Assembly: GCF_013377275.1 (NCBI RefSeq)
Contig: NZ_CP016615.1
Span: 1,560,830-1,624,829, forward strand
Origin: Vespertiliibacter pulmonis
GTDB lineage: Bacteria; Pseudomonadota; Gammaproteobacteria; Enterobacterales; Pasteurellaceae
Length of the DNA stretch: 64,000 nt
Direction of reading: 5' to 3'
The notes under the pieces were generated by a model. It was given only the letters and a program-made list of their open reading frames with translations, searched no databases and had not been told where the DNA came from. This document shows positions 1 through 9,967 of the stretch, one piece after another. The first letter of the stretch is position 1, and every line of letters begins with the position of its first letter. A program made the translations under genes and the position numbers.

Positions 1-2
1 AA

Positions 3-1733
3 GCCAATATCTCGTCTCATTGTTGGCATAATCCTAAATTAAATCTTTGTTTTCCTACAACATTTAATGCTGGATTAGAAGGTAAAGTACCGTTTGAAAT
101 TAAGTCTTTTGATTTGATTACATTACAAGAGCTTTTAGATAAAGAGAGTCAAATTTCAGGTATTGTTTCTGCGAAAGGTGATATTGCTTGGTTTGAAAAT
201 AAAAGCCCAATATTGAATCTTGATTTAGCCTCAAATGGGGTTAAATTTATACAGAAAAATGGGGGGCGTAATTTCCCAATCAGCCTTAGCCCGCTGACGC
301 TAAAAGCAAATTTAGTAGATAATAATCTAAAATTAAAAACAGATATTAGAGTAGAAAATAATGGACGAGTTGTAAGTGATCTAATGATGAAAGACATTAT
401 GAATACTCGGGCGTTATCAGGAAGTCTTAATATTGAGCAGATCAATTTATCGTTAATTAAACCGTTATTAACAAATGGTGAAAGTGTTGATGGAAATTTA
501 AATGCTCGATTGACATTAGGAGGCAATGCACTTTCTCCACTTTTATTTGGTAATTTGCAGTTAAGTGGGTTAAAAGCACATTCTAATGCAATGCCCTTTG
601 ATGTAACGGGGGGTAATTTGACGGCGAATTTTAATGGGGTAAGCTCTACGCTAAAAGGTAACATTCAGACAAAAGAAAGCAATTTAGTGCTGGAGGGAGA
701 CGCAAATTGGAAGAGACTTGATGCGTGGCATACTCGAATTAGTGCCAAAGCAAATCGTTTTAGAGTAAATATCCCAAGTATAGCCAAAGTGGATATTAGC
801 CCAAATATTGAAGTGAAAGCTACCCCTAAAGAGTTAGTGTTAAGTGGTAATATTGATGTGCCTTGGGCGAGAATTTCTGTGGAAGAATTACCAGAGAGTG
901 CGGTAAGTGTGAGTGCTGATGAAGTAATAATGGACGGCACGGCTAAAGATAAACAGGTTACTCTTCCTCTTAAAAATCTTCCACAAGACGGTAAAGGAAT
1001 GGCGATTAAAGCGAATATTACCGTTAATATAGGGCAAGATCCGAAAGAAGCCGTAAAAATTGATGCTTATGGTTTTAAAAGTGATTTAAAAGGTATTTTA
1101 AAAGTTCGTCAAGGCAGTAAAGGCCTGGGATTATATGGTCAGGTAAACGTATTAAATGGAACTTTTGCCTCTTTCGGGCAAGATTTGGTGGTGCGTAAGG
1201 GAGTGATTTCTTTCACTGGAATGCCTTCACAGCCTACATTAGATATTGAGGCAATTCGTAATCCTGAAGCAATGGAAGATCAAAATGTAGTCGCAGGTGT
1301 TAAAATTACAGGTATTGCAGATTCACCCGATGTAAAAGTTTTTTCAAGCCCATCAATGTCGCAAGACCAAGCCCTTTCTTATATTCTTACGGGTAGAAGT
1401 TTAGAAAATAGTGGCGATGCAGGCTCAAGTAACTCTATTGCAGCGGCGTTGATTGGAATGAGTTTATCAAAAAGTAGTAAATTAGTTGGTGGCGTTGGCA
1501 GTGCTTTTGGAATTAGTGATCTAAACGTAACTACAGCAGGTATTGGGGATAACACTAAAGTGGTAGTAAGTGGTAGCTTAACACCAAAATTTAAAGTGAA
1601 ATATGGCGTTGGCATTTTTGCTCCATTGACTGAGCTAACATTACGTTATCGTCTTGCACCAAGCCTCTATTTACAATGGATTTCAAGTATTAATCAAGCA
1701 GTTGATTTACTCTACCGTTTTGAGTTTGATTAA
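3..1733 (+). CDS. tamB: TamB, translocation and assembly module subunit (3' part)
   Basis: The reading frame is open from the left edge, so this is the C-terminal 576 residues of a protein normally over 1,200 residues long. The repetitive beta-rich stretches and the conserved C-terminal block (roughly the last 330 residues, with a 'SYILTGRS' segment and a terminal Phe-Glu-Phe-Asp) fit the DUF490/TamB family. TamB is anchored in the inner membrane, spans the periplasm and works with the outer-membrane protein TamA in outer-membrane homeostasis, including lipid transport and autotransporter insertion. tamA would be expected just upstream, outside the window. cydD starts 31 bases downstream. The identification is firm; the true start is not visible. 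Confidence 0.88.
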   Translation, partial: ANISSHCWHNPKLNLCFPTTFNAGLEGKVPFEIKSFDLITLQELLDKESQISGIVSAKGDIAWFENKSPILNLDLASNGVKFIQKNGGRNFPISLSPLTLKANLVDNNLKLKTDIRVENNGRVVSDLMMKDIMNTRALSGSLNIEQINLSLIKPLLTNGESVDGNLNARLTLGGNALSPLLFGNLQLSGLKAHSNAMPFDVTGGNLTANFNGVSSTLKGNIQTKESNLVLEGDANWKRLDAWHTRISAKANRFRVNIPSIAKVDISPNIEVKATPKELVLSGNIDVPWARISVEELPESAVSVSADEVIMDGTAKDKQVTLPLKNLPQDGKGMAIKANITVNIGQDPKEAVKIDAYGFKSDLKGILKVRQGSKGLGLYGQVNVLNGTFASFGQDLVVRKGVISFTGMPSQPTLDIEAIRNPEAMEDQNVVAGVKITGIADSPDVKVFSSPSMSQDQALSYILTGRSLENSGDAGSSNSIAAALIGMSLSKSSKLVGGVGSAFGISDLNVTTAGIGDNTKVVVSGSLTPKFKVKYGVGIFAPLTELTLRYRLAPSLYLQWISSINQAVDLLYRFEFD

Positions 1734-1764
1734 CGCTAAATTTAGTAGGAATAAATATAAAATT

Positions 1765-3507
1765 ATGGATAAACAACGTCAAAAGCAATTACAAAAATGG
1801 CTCCGCCAGCATCAAAAAATTGTTAAAAAATGGCTCTATCTCAATGTATTGCTTGGCTCAATGTCTGCTCTTCTGATTGTTGCTCAAATGGGGTTGTTGG
1901 CATCAATACTACATAAAATGATTGTAGAACATCAGTCACCAAACACTTTCATTGGGCAACTATTGCTGTTATTGAGTTGTTTCTTAGGACGAGCCATTAT
2001 GCTTTGGTTACGAGAGCGAGCAGGTTTTCAAGCAGGACAATTATTACGGCAACATTTGCGTCAGCAAGTGTTAGAGAAATTAGCAATGATTGGTCCTATG
2101 GCAATTCACCAACGTCCTGCTGGGAGCTGGGCAACGTTGATGTTAGAGCAGGTAGAAAATATTCATAATTTTTATGCTAGATATCTTCCTCAACAATTTT
2201 TATCATTGATCGTACCGCTGGTTATTCTCTGTTTTGTGTTCCCGTTGAACTGGGCTGCAGGGCTTATTTTATTTTTTACCCTGCCTATTTTGCCTATCTT
2301 TATGGCATTGGCTGGGTTTAAAGCTGCAGAAGCAAATCAACGTAATATTGGTATATTAGCTCGTTTAAGCGGTCAATTTCTTGATAGTTTAAAAGGGTTG
2401 GAAACTATCCGTTTATTCGGACAAGCAAAGGCTCAAACTGATCAAATTTATCAACGTACAGAAGAGTTTCGTGTCAGTACAATGGACGTACTAAAAATGG
2501 CATTTTTATCTTCTGCTATATTAGAATTTTTTACAGCTATTTCAATTGCCGTGATGGCAGTCTATTTTGGTTTTAGTTATTTAGGTGAGTTAGAATTTGG
2601 CAATTATGGATTGCCTGTTTCACTTTTTATTGGCTTTTTCTGCTTAATGTTAGCACCCGAATTTTACCAACCATTGCGTGAATTAGGCGTGTTCTATCAC
2701 GATAAAGCTGCGGCAATTGGAGCGGCGGATAGTTTAGAACATTTTCTGAGTGAGAAAATAGTTACGCAAACACAAGGGCAAAAAAATGTGCCAAATGAAC
2801 CGCTTGTTATACAAGCGAAAGATTGTGTTATTTTATCGCCACAGGGAATTGCATTAACTGAACCACTGACTTTTGAATTAAAACCACATCAACATATTGC
2901 ACTGGTTGGGCAAAGTGGGTCGGGTAAGACATCGTTGATCAATATGTTATTGGGCTTTTTACCGTATCAAGGTAGCGTTTCTATCAATGGAATAGAACTG
3001 CGAGAGCTCAATATGGCGGAGTGGCGAGAAAAATTAGCGTGGGTAGGGCAAAATCCGCAATTAATTAGGGGTACATTGCGAGAAAATATTTTATTAGGTA
3101 ATCCGAATGTAACAGAACGGGAGATAAAAGAAGCCTTGTGCCGTTCTAACGCTGATGAATTTGTCGAGAGGTTAGGATTAGATAGCAAAATCCACGACAG
3201 CAATGTAGGCATATCAGGTGGACAGGCTCAACGAATTGCAATTGCTCGTGCGTTACTACGCCCTTATGAATTGTTATTATTAGATGAACCAACGGCAAGC
3301 CTTGATTTGCAATCAGAACAAAAAGTGTTGCAAGCATTACATCATTTAAGCCGTGAGCAGACTACCCTAATGGTTACGCACCGTATTGAGGATTTAAAAC
3401 AGTGCGATGAAATTTGGGTAATGAAGCAAGGGCAGATTATTCAACGTGGTACATTTACACAATTAGAGCATCAAGGCTTTTTTGCAGAATTATTAGGATA
3501 TGAATAA
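1765..3507 (+). CDS. cydD: CydD, ABC exporter subunit for glutathione/cysteine
   Basis: This 580-residue protein has an N-terminal six-helix ABC transporter membrane domain and a C-terminal ATPase: Walker A GQSGSGKT near residue 383, signature SGGQAQR near 484, Walker B LLLLDEPTAS near 505. With CydC it forms the heterodimeric inner-membrane exporter of glutathione and cysteine that is needed to assemble cytochrome bd oxidase. The frame is open 37 codons further upstream, but that would overlap tamB; the ATG at 1765 (MDKQRQKQ) lies just after the tamB stop. The stop overlaps the cydC start by one base, so the two are translationally coupled. Confidence 0.93.
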   Translation: MDKQRQKQLQKWLRQHQKIVKKWLYLNVLLGSMSALLIVAQMGLLASILHKMIVEHQSPNTFIGQLLLLLSCFLGRAIMLWLRERAGFQAGQLLRQHLRQQVLEKLAMIGPMAIHQRPAGSWATLMLEQVENIHNFYARYLPQQFLSLIVPLVILCFVFPLNWAAGLILFFTLPILPIFMALAGFKAAEANQRNIGILARLSGQFLDSLKGLETIRLFGQAKAQTDQIYQRTEEFRVSTMDVLKMAFLSSAILEFFTAISIAVMAVYFGFSYLGELEFGNYGLPVSLFIGFFCLMLAPEFYQPLRELGVFYHDKAAAIGAADSLEHFLSEKIVTQTQGQKNVPNEPLVIQAKDCVILSPQGIALTEPLTFELKPHQHIALVGQSGSGKTSLINMLLGFLPYQGSVSINGIELRELNMAEWREKLAWVGQNPQLIRGTLRENILLGNPNVTEREIKEALCRSNADEFVERLGLDSKIHDSNVGISGGQAQRIAIARALLRPYELLLLDEPTASLDLQSEQKVLQALHHLSREQTTLMVTHRIEDLKQCDEIWVMKQGQIIQRGTFTQLEHQGFFAELLGYE

Positions 3508-5171
3508 TGAAAGCACTTCTTCCATTTCTTTCGCTATACCGTAGCCATTTAGGGCAGTTATTGTTTGGTATTGTACTTGCTATTACCAGTTTGGCGGCAA
3601 GTATTGGCTTATTAAGCCTATCAGGCTGGTTTTTAGCTGCATCTGCATTAGTGGGTTCAAGCCTATTATTTAACTTCTTTTATCCATCATCAGGCGTGAG
3701 AGGGTTAGCAATTGGGCGTACTATTTCTCGTTATTTTGAACGGCTTGTTACTCACGATGGTACATTTCGAGTTTTAGCTAATTTAAGAGTAACTATTTTC
3801 CGTAAACTCATTCCTTTAACACCAGCAGGATTAAGCCGTTATCGAAATAGTGAATTATTAAATCGGCTAGTATCAGATGTTGATACGTTAGATACACTTT
3901 ATCTCAATTTAATTTCGCCTTTTGTGAGTGCGGTAATGATTATTCTATTTATGGCAATAGGCTTATCATTTATCTCACCACTTCTAGCTTTTGTTATTTG
4001 TGGCTCGTTAGCGGTATTATTGCTTATTTTTCCTCTATTATTTTATCGTTTAGGCAGAAAATTAGGCAACCTTGCTATTCAAAGCCGAGCAAATTATCGT
4101 AGCCAGTTTATTGAATGGATACAGCTGAATGGCGAATTTCTATTATTTGGGGTGCAAGCTCAAGCAACGGATCGGCTTAATCAGACAGAAAAAACGTGGT
4201 TATTCGCACAAAGTAGAGAGAGCCAACTAGCAGGGCTTTCTAATGCAATGTTAGTTGCATTAAATGGTTTATTGGTTACGGTAGTCATTTACCTTTCTGC
4301 AACGGCTATTAATGTGCCGAGCGCAGATAGCCCTGAGGCATTGATTGCGTTAGTTGTATTCTGCACGCTGGCATCGCTTGAAATTTTAAGTCCAATAGGT
4401 ATCGCTTTTTTGCATTTAGGGCAAATCATCACAGCCGCAGAACGGCTAAATGAGATTACTCAGCAAAGACCGCTTGTTACCTTTAATGGTACAGAAAAAT
4501 GGCAAAAAATAGAGAAAAACCAACCGCTTGTCCGTTTTGATAAAGTGAGTTTTAGTTATCCTGAACGTACTGAAGTTGTGTTGGATCAGATTACCTTTGA
4601 GATCAATGCTGGCGAGAAAATCGCTATTTTAGGTAAAACAGGTAGTGGAAAATCAACTATTTTTCAACTTCTTGTACGTAATTATGATAATACAAGCGGT
4701 CAGATCTTACTGAATAATTGCAAAATTACGAATTATCCTGAGCAGGTATTGAGAACACATATTGTAGCATTAACCCAGAGGGTGCATATTTTTAGTGCAA
4801 CGATTAAAGATAATTTGTTAATGGGAAATCCGCAAGCGAGTGAAGCTGAATTGTATAAAGTGTTAGCCAAAGTTGAATTAAGCTATTTAACTGAACAAGA
4901 AGGGCTAGATTTATGGCTTGGTGATGGTGGACGTCCATTATCTGGCGGAGAACAACGCCGTTTAGGGTTAGCTCGTTTATTGTTGAGCAAAGCAGAAATT
5001 ATCTTGCTTGATGAGCCAACAGAAGGGTTAGATAGAGAAACGGAGCAACATATTCTACAATGTATTTTTGAACATTGTCTGGATAAAACATTATTGATGA
5101 TAACTCACCGTTTAAATGGTATGGATCATTTTGACCGAGTTTATCAGATTGATAATGGAAAAATGCTGTAA
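3507..5171 (+). CDS. cydC: CydC, ABC exporter subunit for glutathione/cysteine
   Basis: This 554-residue half-transporter has membrane helices in the first 300 residues and an ATPase domain: Walker A GKTGSGKS near residue 375, signature LSGGEQRR near 478, Walker B ILLDEPTEG near 500. It is the partner of CydD in exporting thiols to the periplasm, where they are needed for haem-containing cytochrome assembly. The start codon overlaps the cydD stop (TAATG). A strong hairpin with a T-run follows 27 bases after the stop and closes the tamB-cydDC run. Confidence 0.93.
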   Translation: MKALLPFLSLYRSHLGQLLFGIVLAITSLAASIGLLSLSGWFLAASALVGSSLLFNFFYPSSGVRGLAIGRTISRYFERLVTHDGTFRVLANLRVTIFRKLIPLTPAGLSRYRNSELLNRLVSDVDTLDTLYLNLISPFVSAVMIILFMAIGLSFISPLLAFVICGSLAVLLLIFPLLFYRLGRKLGNLAIQSRANYRSQFIEWIQLNGEFLLFGVQAQATDRLNQTEKTWLFAQSRESQLAGLSNAMLVALNGLLVTVVIYLSATAINVPSADSPEALIALVVFCTLASLEILSPIGIAFLHLGQIITAAERLNEITQQRPLVTFNGTEKWQKIEKNQPLVRFDKVSFSYPERTEVVLDQITFEINAGEKIAILGKTGSGKSTIFQLLVRNYDNTSGQILLNNCKITNYPEQVLRTHIVALTQRVHIFSATIKDNLLMGNPQASEAELYKVLAKVELSYLTEQEGLDLWLGDGGRPLSGGEQRRLGLARLLLSKAEIILLDEPTEGLDRETEQHILQCIFEHCLDKTLLMITHRLNGMDHFDRVYQIDNGKML

Positions 5172-5198
5172 TACCTATTCTAAATAGTTTTATAAAGT

Positions 5199-5227
5199 AA
5201 ATTGGACGTTATTACGTCCAATTTTTT
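5199..5227. terminator. Bidirectional terminator between cydC and yhbP
   Basis: A 10-bp perfect stem (AAATTGGACG / CGTCCAATTT) with a 6-base loop is followed by TTTTTT on the plus strand and preceded by an A-rich run that serves the minus strand. It lies between the convergent genes cydC and yhbP. Confidence 0.85.
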
Positions 5228-5239
5228 ATTTTTAGAAAA

Positions 5240-5674
5240 CTAATCTGTTCTTTTCCAGTAAGTTTTATGGGCAAAAGCGGTGCGATTCTCCGTAAATTTG
5301 ATTTCATCAAAGCAAATTTCCCATACATCACTTGGAATAAGTTTGGCGATGGGGTAGCGTTGAGTATATTGGGTAAAAGCCCTATTTTTTTCATCAGTTT
5401 GAGATAAACAACGAGCTGTTGCAGAAAATTGTATACCTTCTATTTCATTGAGATGTTCGGGTTGTCCTGCGATTGTGCCGGCAATATTTGGGTTTTGTTG
5501 CATCAATTCCCCGTGGCGAGTCGTTCGTTTTGTAAGTAAAAGCAAGCGGTTGTTTTCGACATCAAAAATGTAAAAACAGCTTGCAGACCAGATTGTACAA
5601 TTTGAGTAGCAAGCAAGGCTGACAACGTGATGGCGGTTGATAAATTTAATAATATTGGTAGGAATTGGAGTCAT
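5240..5674 (-). CDS. yhbP: YhbP-like flavin-binding split-barrel protein (UPF0306)
   Basis: This 144-residue protein resembles E. coli YhbP, a small member of the pyridoxamine 5'-phosphate oxidase / FMN-binding split-barrel group whose substrate is not known. The frame opens 10 codons further upstream inside ubiX, but the ATG at 5674 (MTPIPTNI) is preceded by GGAAAG at suitable spacing, overlapping the end of ubiX. It is probably co-transcribed downstream of ubiX (7-base gap). The family assignment is by overall sequence look, not a catalytic motif. Confidence 0.75.
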   Translation of the reverse strand: MTPIPTNIIKFINRHHVVSLACYSNCTIWSASCFYIFDVENNRLLLLTKRTTRHGELMQQNPNIAGTIAGQPEHLNEIEGIQFSATARCLSQTDEKNRAFTQYTQRYPIAKLIPSDVWEICFDEIKFTENRTAFAHKTYWKRTD

Positions 5675-5681
5675 TATGAGT

Positions 5682-6245
5682 TTACTTTCCTTGCCAGCGA
5701 GCAATATCTATATTGAGATCAAACAGATCTAACGCACGGCTAACGCTATGGGTGATAATTTCATCAACGCTTTTGGGTTGATGATATAATGCAGGTACAG
5801 GTGGAAAAATAATTCCGCCCATTTCTGTTACCTTTCGCATATTGTCTAAATGGGTTAAATGTAGGGGAGTTTCTCGTACCATTAGCACCAGTTTTCGCCG
5901 TTCTTTTAATACAACATCTGCAGCACGGCTGAGTAAATTATCACTAAATCCGTGTGCAACAGAGGCAAGAGTTCGCATTGAACAGGGGGCAATAAGCATT
6001 CCCATCGTTTTAAATGAACCGCTTGAAATACTTGCCCCAAGATTGTGAGCAGAATGTACCACATCAGCTAAATCTAATAGTTGCTGTTCAGTATAATTTG
6101 TTTCATATTGGCGAGTTAATTCAGCCCCTTTTGAAACGACTAAATGGCTTTCTACATCAAGGTTTTTTAATAACTCTAAGGCTTTAAAGCCGTATTGAAA
6201 TCCACTCGCACCACTGATTCCAACGATAATGCGTTTTGTTGTCAT
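5682..6245 (-). CDS. ubiX: UbiX flavin prenyltransferase
   Basis: The 187-residue protein has the N-terminal [11 protein letters not shown] nucleotide-binding loop and the family motif around '[26 protein letters not shown]'-type residues (about 90-115). UbiX joins a dimethylallyl group to FMN to make the prenylated flavin cofactor used by the decarboxylase UbiD in ubiquinone synthesis. ubiG is elsewhere in this window (20 kb), so the organism makes ubiquinone. The gene is divergent from ttcA and is followed closely by yhbP. Confidence 0.92.
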   Translation of the reverse strand: MTTKRIIVGISGASGFQYGFKALELLKNLDVESHLVVSKGAELTRQYETNYTEQQLLDLADVVHSAHNLGASISSGSFKTMGMLIAPCSMRTLASVAHGFSDNLLSRAADVVLKERRKLVLMVRETPLHLTHLDNMRKVTEMGGIIFPPVPALYHQPKSVDEIITHSVSRALDLFDLNIDIARWQGK

Positions 6246-6355
6246 AATTGCTTAAAAATCCGAAATTTATCAACGTATATATTACGTCTTTACTTGAAAA
6301 AATAGGGGAAAAGTTTACTATATTTAATCTTTTGAACTTAGAAAATAACGATATT

Positions 6356-7303
6356 ATGACTCAAGAAGCCTTCCAAAACACGCAAAAAGAGAAAAAAGTT
6401 GCGTATAACTTTAATAAATTACAAAAGCGTTTACGCCGAAATGTTGGTAATGCGATTGCTGATTTTAATATGATTGAAGAGGGCGATAAAGTAATGGTCT
6501 GTCTATCAGGCGGAAAAGATAGCTATACATTGCTTGATATTTTGTTAAATTTACGCATCAATGCCCCTATCCATTTTGATATTGTCGCAGTAAATCTTGA
6601 TCAAAAACAACCAGGATTTCCTGAACATATTTTGCCTGAATATCTTGCGGGAATTGGGGTTGATTATAAGATTGTAGAAGAAAATACCTATGGTATTGTA
6701 AAAGAAAAAATCCCAGAGGGAAAAACAACTTGCTCACTTTGCTCTCGTTTACGCCGTGGGATTTTATACCGTACCGCAACAGAGCTTGGAGCGACCAAAA
6801 TTGCACTTGGACACCACCGTGATGATATGCTAGAAACGCTGTTTTTAAATATGTTTTATGGTGGAAAAATGAAAAGTATGCCACCTAAATTAGTCAGCGA
6901 TGATGGAAAACAAATCGTAATCCGACCGCTTGCATATTGTAAAGAAAAAGATATTGAACGTTATGCTATTGCAAAAGCCTTTCCGATTATTCCGTGTAAT
7001 TTGTGTGGTTCACAACCAAATTTACAACGTAAAGTGGTCAAAGAGATGTTACAACAGTGGGATCGTCAATTCCCGGGACGTATTGAAACAATGTTTAGTG
7101 CTTTGCAAAATATTGCGCCTTCTCACCTTTGTGATCCAAAACTTTTTGATTTTAAAGGGCTTAAGCGAGGAATACTATTAGAAGGTATTGAAGGCGATAT
7201 TGCCTTTGATAAAGCGGATATTCCCCAACAGCCTATAATTCAAGATGAAGACGAGTTAAATGATTACACCGATAGTGGTGTTATTCAAATTAAAGCCGTA
7301 TAG
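6356..7303 (+). CDS. ttcA: TtcA, tRNA 2-thiocytidine(32) synthetase
   Basis: This 315-residue PP-loop ATPase has SGGKDS near residues 51-56, CxxC pairs near 125 (CSLCSR) and 213 (CNLCGS) for the iron-sulfur cluster, and the GHHRDD motif. TtcA thiolates cytidine 32 of certain tRNAs. The frame is open 36 codons further upstream, but that stretch (MLKNPKF...) is AT-rich and unlike the family; the ATG at 6356 gives the usual [14 protein letters not shown] start. It is a single gene, divergent from ubiX. Confidence 0.93.
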   Translation: MTQEAFQNTQKEKKVAYNFNKLQKRLRRNVGNAIADFNMIEEGDKVMVCLSGGKDSYTLLDILLNLRINAPIHFDIVAVNLDQKQPGFPEHILPEYLAGIGVDYKIVEENTYGIVKEKIPEGKTTCSLCSRLRRGILYRTATELGATKIALGHHRDDMLETLFLNMFYGGKMKSMPPKLVSDDGKQIVIRPLAYCKEKDIERYAIAKAFPIIPCNLCGSQPNLQRKVVKEMLQQWDRQFPGRIETMFSALQNIAPSHLCDPKLFDFKGLKRGILLEGIEGDIAFDKADIPQQPIIQDEDELNDYTDSGVIQIKAV

Positions 7304-7362
7304 TCAATAAATCTTTCCCTATTTCTATTTATTGTAGAAATTTATATTTACAAGGACAACGA

Positions 7363-8166
7363 ATGAAATTTATCTCATTTAATATCAATGGGTTGCGAGC
7401 TAGACCGCATCAATTAGAAGCATTGATTGCTAAACATCAGCCTGATGTATTGGGCTTGCAAGAAATAAAAGTGTCAGACGAAGATTTTCCACACGATTTA
7501 GTCAATCATCTCGGCTATCACGTTTTTCACCATGGACAAAAAGGGCATTATGGCGTTGCATTATTAACTAAAGCAGAACCTATTGCTGTTCGAAAAGGTT
7601 TTCCAACGGATGATGAAAATGCTCAAAAAAGAATGATTATGGCAGATCTTGAAACCTCTTTTGGTAAATTAACCGTGCTAAATGGCTATTTTCCACAGGG
7701 TGAAAATCGTAGCCACGAAACGAAATTTCCAGCTAAACAGAAATTTTATGCTGATTTACAACATTATTTAGAAACGGAATTACGACCTGAAAATCCAATT
7801 GTGATTATGGGGGATATGAATATTAGCCCAACTGATTTGGATATTGGAATTGGTGAGCCTAACCGTAAACGTTGGTTACGAGACGGCAAATGTTCATTTT
7901 TGCCTGAAGAACGCGAATGGCTTGGTAAATTACATCAGTATGGATTAGTGGATACTTTCCGAGCAATGAATCCAATGGCAGATGATAAATTTTCGTGGTT
8001 TGATTACCGATCAAAAGGTTTTGATGATAATCGTGGATTACGCATTGATTTAGTGCTAGCGTCTAATTCACTCGCCAGCCGCTGTGTTGCCACAGGCATT
8101 GATTTAGAGATCAGATCAATGGAAAAACCGTCTGATCACGCACCTGTATGGGCTGTTTTTGAGTAG
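7363..8166 (+). CDS. xthA: Exodeoxyribonuclease III
   Basis: This 267-residue protein covers the full exonuclease III/AP endonuclease fold: [14 protein letters not shown] start, [14 protein letters not shown] (metal-binding Glu), [13 protein letters not shown] and the C-terminal SDHAPVWA active-site block. It cleaves DNA at abasic sites and degrades duplex DNA 3' to 5' in base-excision repair. The start is supported by AAGGACAACG upstream. It stands alone, with a USS-pair terminator downstream. Confidence 0.95.
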   Translation: MKFISFNINGLRARPHQLEALIAKHQPDVLGLQEIKVSDEDFPHDLVNHLGYHVFHHGQKGHYGVALLTKAEPIAVRKGFPTDDENAQKRMIMADLETSFGKLTVLNGYFPQGENRSHETKFPAKQKFYADLQHYLETELRPENPIVIMGDMNISPTDLDIGIGEPNRKRWLRDGKCSFLPEEREWLGKLHQYGLVDTFRAMNPMADDKFSWFDYRSKGFDDNRGLRIDLVLASNSLASRCVATGIDLEIRSMEKPSDHAPVWAVFE

Positions 8167-8179
8167 TAGATAAAATAAT

Positions 8180-8222
8180 AAGCGGTTATTTTAGTAAATT
8201 TTTTGCTAAAACGACCGCTTGT
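8180..8222. terminator. USS-pair terminator between xthA and the amidotransferase gene
   Basis: Two inverted USS cores form a 15-bp stem with 13 matches: AAGCGGTTATTTTAG (8180-8194) against CTAAAACGACCGCTT (8206-8220). T-rich sequence follows on each side. It lies between convergent genes, and the right arm contains an exact USS (8214-8222). Confidence 0.75.
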
Positions 8223-8244
8223 TTTATTCTTATATCATTGAACG

Positions 8245-9045
8245 TTAAACGTGAGGTTTACATTCAGGTAATGTCCCTTCAATTTCAAACATCACATCAC
8301 CCTCTTTAAAAAAGACGTAACCGCCATTTTTCATTTTTGTCCAAGATTCATTTTTAGTTAGTGGTTGAGTAGTAATGACAACGATTTTATCTGTTTCACA
8401 AGCATACTCTTGAAAATTAATACTTACATCATCATCTCGTAAGGCAACACCAAAAGGAGCTTTACGGCATACATAGTGTAGATTGGTTGAACAGCGAGCA
8501 ATCATCCAATGTCCATTAGAGAGTATGAAATTAAATACGCCGTGCATCGCAATTTCACTCGTAATCTCAACAATGGCATCAAAAATTTCTTTTTCGCTAG
8601 GTTTAAAAGGAAAGCGTTCTTTTAATTTCGTAGCAATACAGCAGAATGCAACTTCTGAATCTGTTGTTCCAATAGGTTGATAATGATTGCTTGGGCAGAT
8701 AGTAATATTTTCGATGGTACCGTTATGGGCAAAAACCCAATTTTCTCCCCAGATTTCACGGATAAAAGGGTGAGTGTTCTCCAAATTGACATCGCCTCGA
8801 GTTGCTTTACGAATATGAGCGATAACATTATAGGATTTTATATGATATTGGCTAACGAGATCTGCCATTGGTGAGGAAGCTCCAGGGCGGTTATCTCGAA
8901 AAATACGAACGCCTTTCCCTTCAAAAAAAGCGATACCAAAACCATCTGTATGGCAATCTGTAAGCCCAGCCCGCCGTCGAAACCCTTCAAACGAAAATGT
9001 AATGTCCGTTGGAGAGTTGCAATTCATTCCTAATAATTGACACAT
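8245..9045 (-). CDS. yafJ: Class II glutamine amidotransferase (YafJ-like)
   Basis: The 266-residue protein begins Met-Cys, which exposes Cys2 as the expected N-terminal nucleophile, and has the GATase II motifs DGFGIAFF, AHIRKATRG and FAHNGT in the first 120 residues. No synthase domain is fused, as in E. coli YafJ. The family resembles hydrolases that remove gamma-glutamyl groups, but the substrate here is unknown. It is transcribed alone, convergent with xthA. Confidence 0.85.
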   Translation of the reverse strand: MCQLLGMNCNSPTDITFSFEGFRRRAGLTDCHTDGFGIAFFEGKGVRIFRDNRPGASSPMADLVSQYHIKSYNVIAHIRKATRGDVNLENTHPFIREIWGENWVFAHNGTIENITICPSNHYQPIGTTDSEVAFCCIATKLKERFPFKPSEKEIFDAIVEITSEIAMHGVFNFILSNGHWMIARCSTNLHYVCRKAPFGVALRDDDVSINFQEYACETDKIVVITTQPLTKNESWTKMKNGGYVFFKEGDVMFEIEGTLPECKPHV

Positions 9046-9169
9046 AATTTATTTTTTCATTATTAATAAAATTTCCAAAAAATGAACTGCTTGTATAAAT
9101 AACATATAGCAAGCAGTCTAGTGAGATTTTCGGGAAAATCGGGAAAAATAGCAAGTATTATTAGCGATT

Positions 9170-9955
9170 TTATTTTGCTATTTTTTTACATAAAGAAAGT
9201 AGAAACATTGCACCAGCACAAATTACAACAGAAGGACCTGCGGGGGTATCTTTTAATCCTGATAAAATAAGACCACCTGAGATGGCTATGATACTGAAAA
9301 AGATAGCATAAATGACCATCGTCTCTGGCGTGTGAGCGAAACGGCGTGCAGTTGCCGATGGGATAATGAGTAGAGAAGTAATAATTAAAGCCCCTACAAA
9401 TTTCATACTTAGTGCAATCGTCAAGGCAGTTAAAACCATCAATAATAGGCGTAAACGGGCAATATTTAGCCCTTCGATTTGAGCAAGTTCAGGGCTTACG
9501 GTAATCGATAGTAATTTTTTCCAGAACAATGCCAAAATAGTCGCTATAAATAGCACGCCAATGCCGATAAAAATGACATCATTAAAATCAATTGCCAGTA
9601 AATCGCCAAAAAGATAGGACATTAAGTCTACCCGTACATTGTCAAGTAAACTAATAGTAATGACCCCAAGAGAGAGACTACAGTGTGCAATAATTCCTAA
9701 AATAGTATCTACCGAGTGATTAGAACGTTGCTCCAGCCAAACTAAGCCTAAAGCAAGTAAAATTGTGATGATAATTACCGCTAGATAGGGGTCAATTTGT
9801 AGAAAAATACCGAGTGCAACCCCAAGTAACGCTGAGTGGGATAGGGTGTCTCCAAAATATGCCATTTTTCGCCATACTACAAACGCCCCGAGTGGTGCCG
9901 TAACAAATGCTAAAAGCAATCCTGCAAGCCAAGCAGGAAATAGAATTTCAAACAT
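9170..9955 (-). CDS. znuB: ZnuB, zinc ABC transporter permease
   Basis: This 261-residue, very hydrophobic protein has about eight predicted membrane helices and the family pattern 'GDTLSHSALLGVALG' near residues 35-49. ZnuB forms the inner-membrane channel for high-affinity zinc uptake with the ATPase ZnuC and the periplasmic binding protein ZnuA. It follows znuC by 12 bases. znuA is not in this window. Confidence 0.92.
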   Translation of the reverse strand: MFEILFPAWLAGLLLAFVTAPLGAFVVWRKMAYFGDTLSHSALLGVALGIFLQIDPYLAVIIITILLALGLVWLEQRSNHSVDTILGIIAHCSLSLGVITISLLDNVRVDLMSYLFGDLLAIDFNDVIFIGIGVLFIATILALFWKKLLSITVSPELAQIEGLNIARLRLLLMVLTALTIALSMKFVGALIITSLLIIPSATARRFAHTPETMVIYAIFFSIIAISGGLILSGLKDTPAGPSVVICAGAMFLLSLCKKIAK

Positions 9956-9967
9956 AGTTTTCCTTAA

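Noticed and set aside
258-264. Short G-runs (also in gyrB near 35024 and C-run near 25246) as phase-variable tracts
   Set aside because: Only about six bases long, inside conserved frames that are intact at those positions; no tetranucleotide repeats of the Haemophilus type were seen.
149-664. 171-residue open frame opposite tamB
   Set aside because: It is a shadow of the tamB coding frame: no start signal, no known domain. The same holds for the other antisense frames inside fdnG, cydD, gyrB and dapB.
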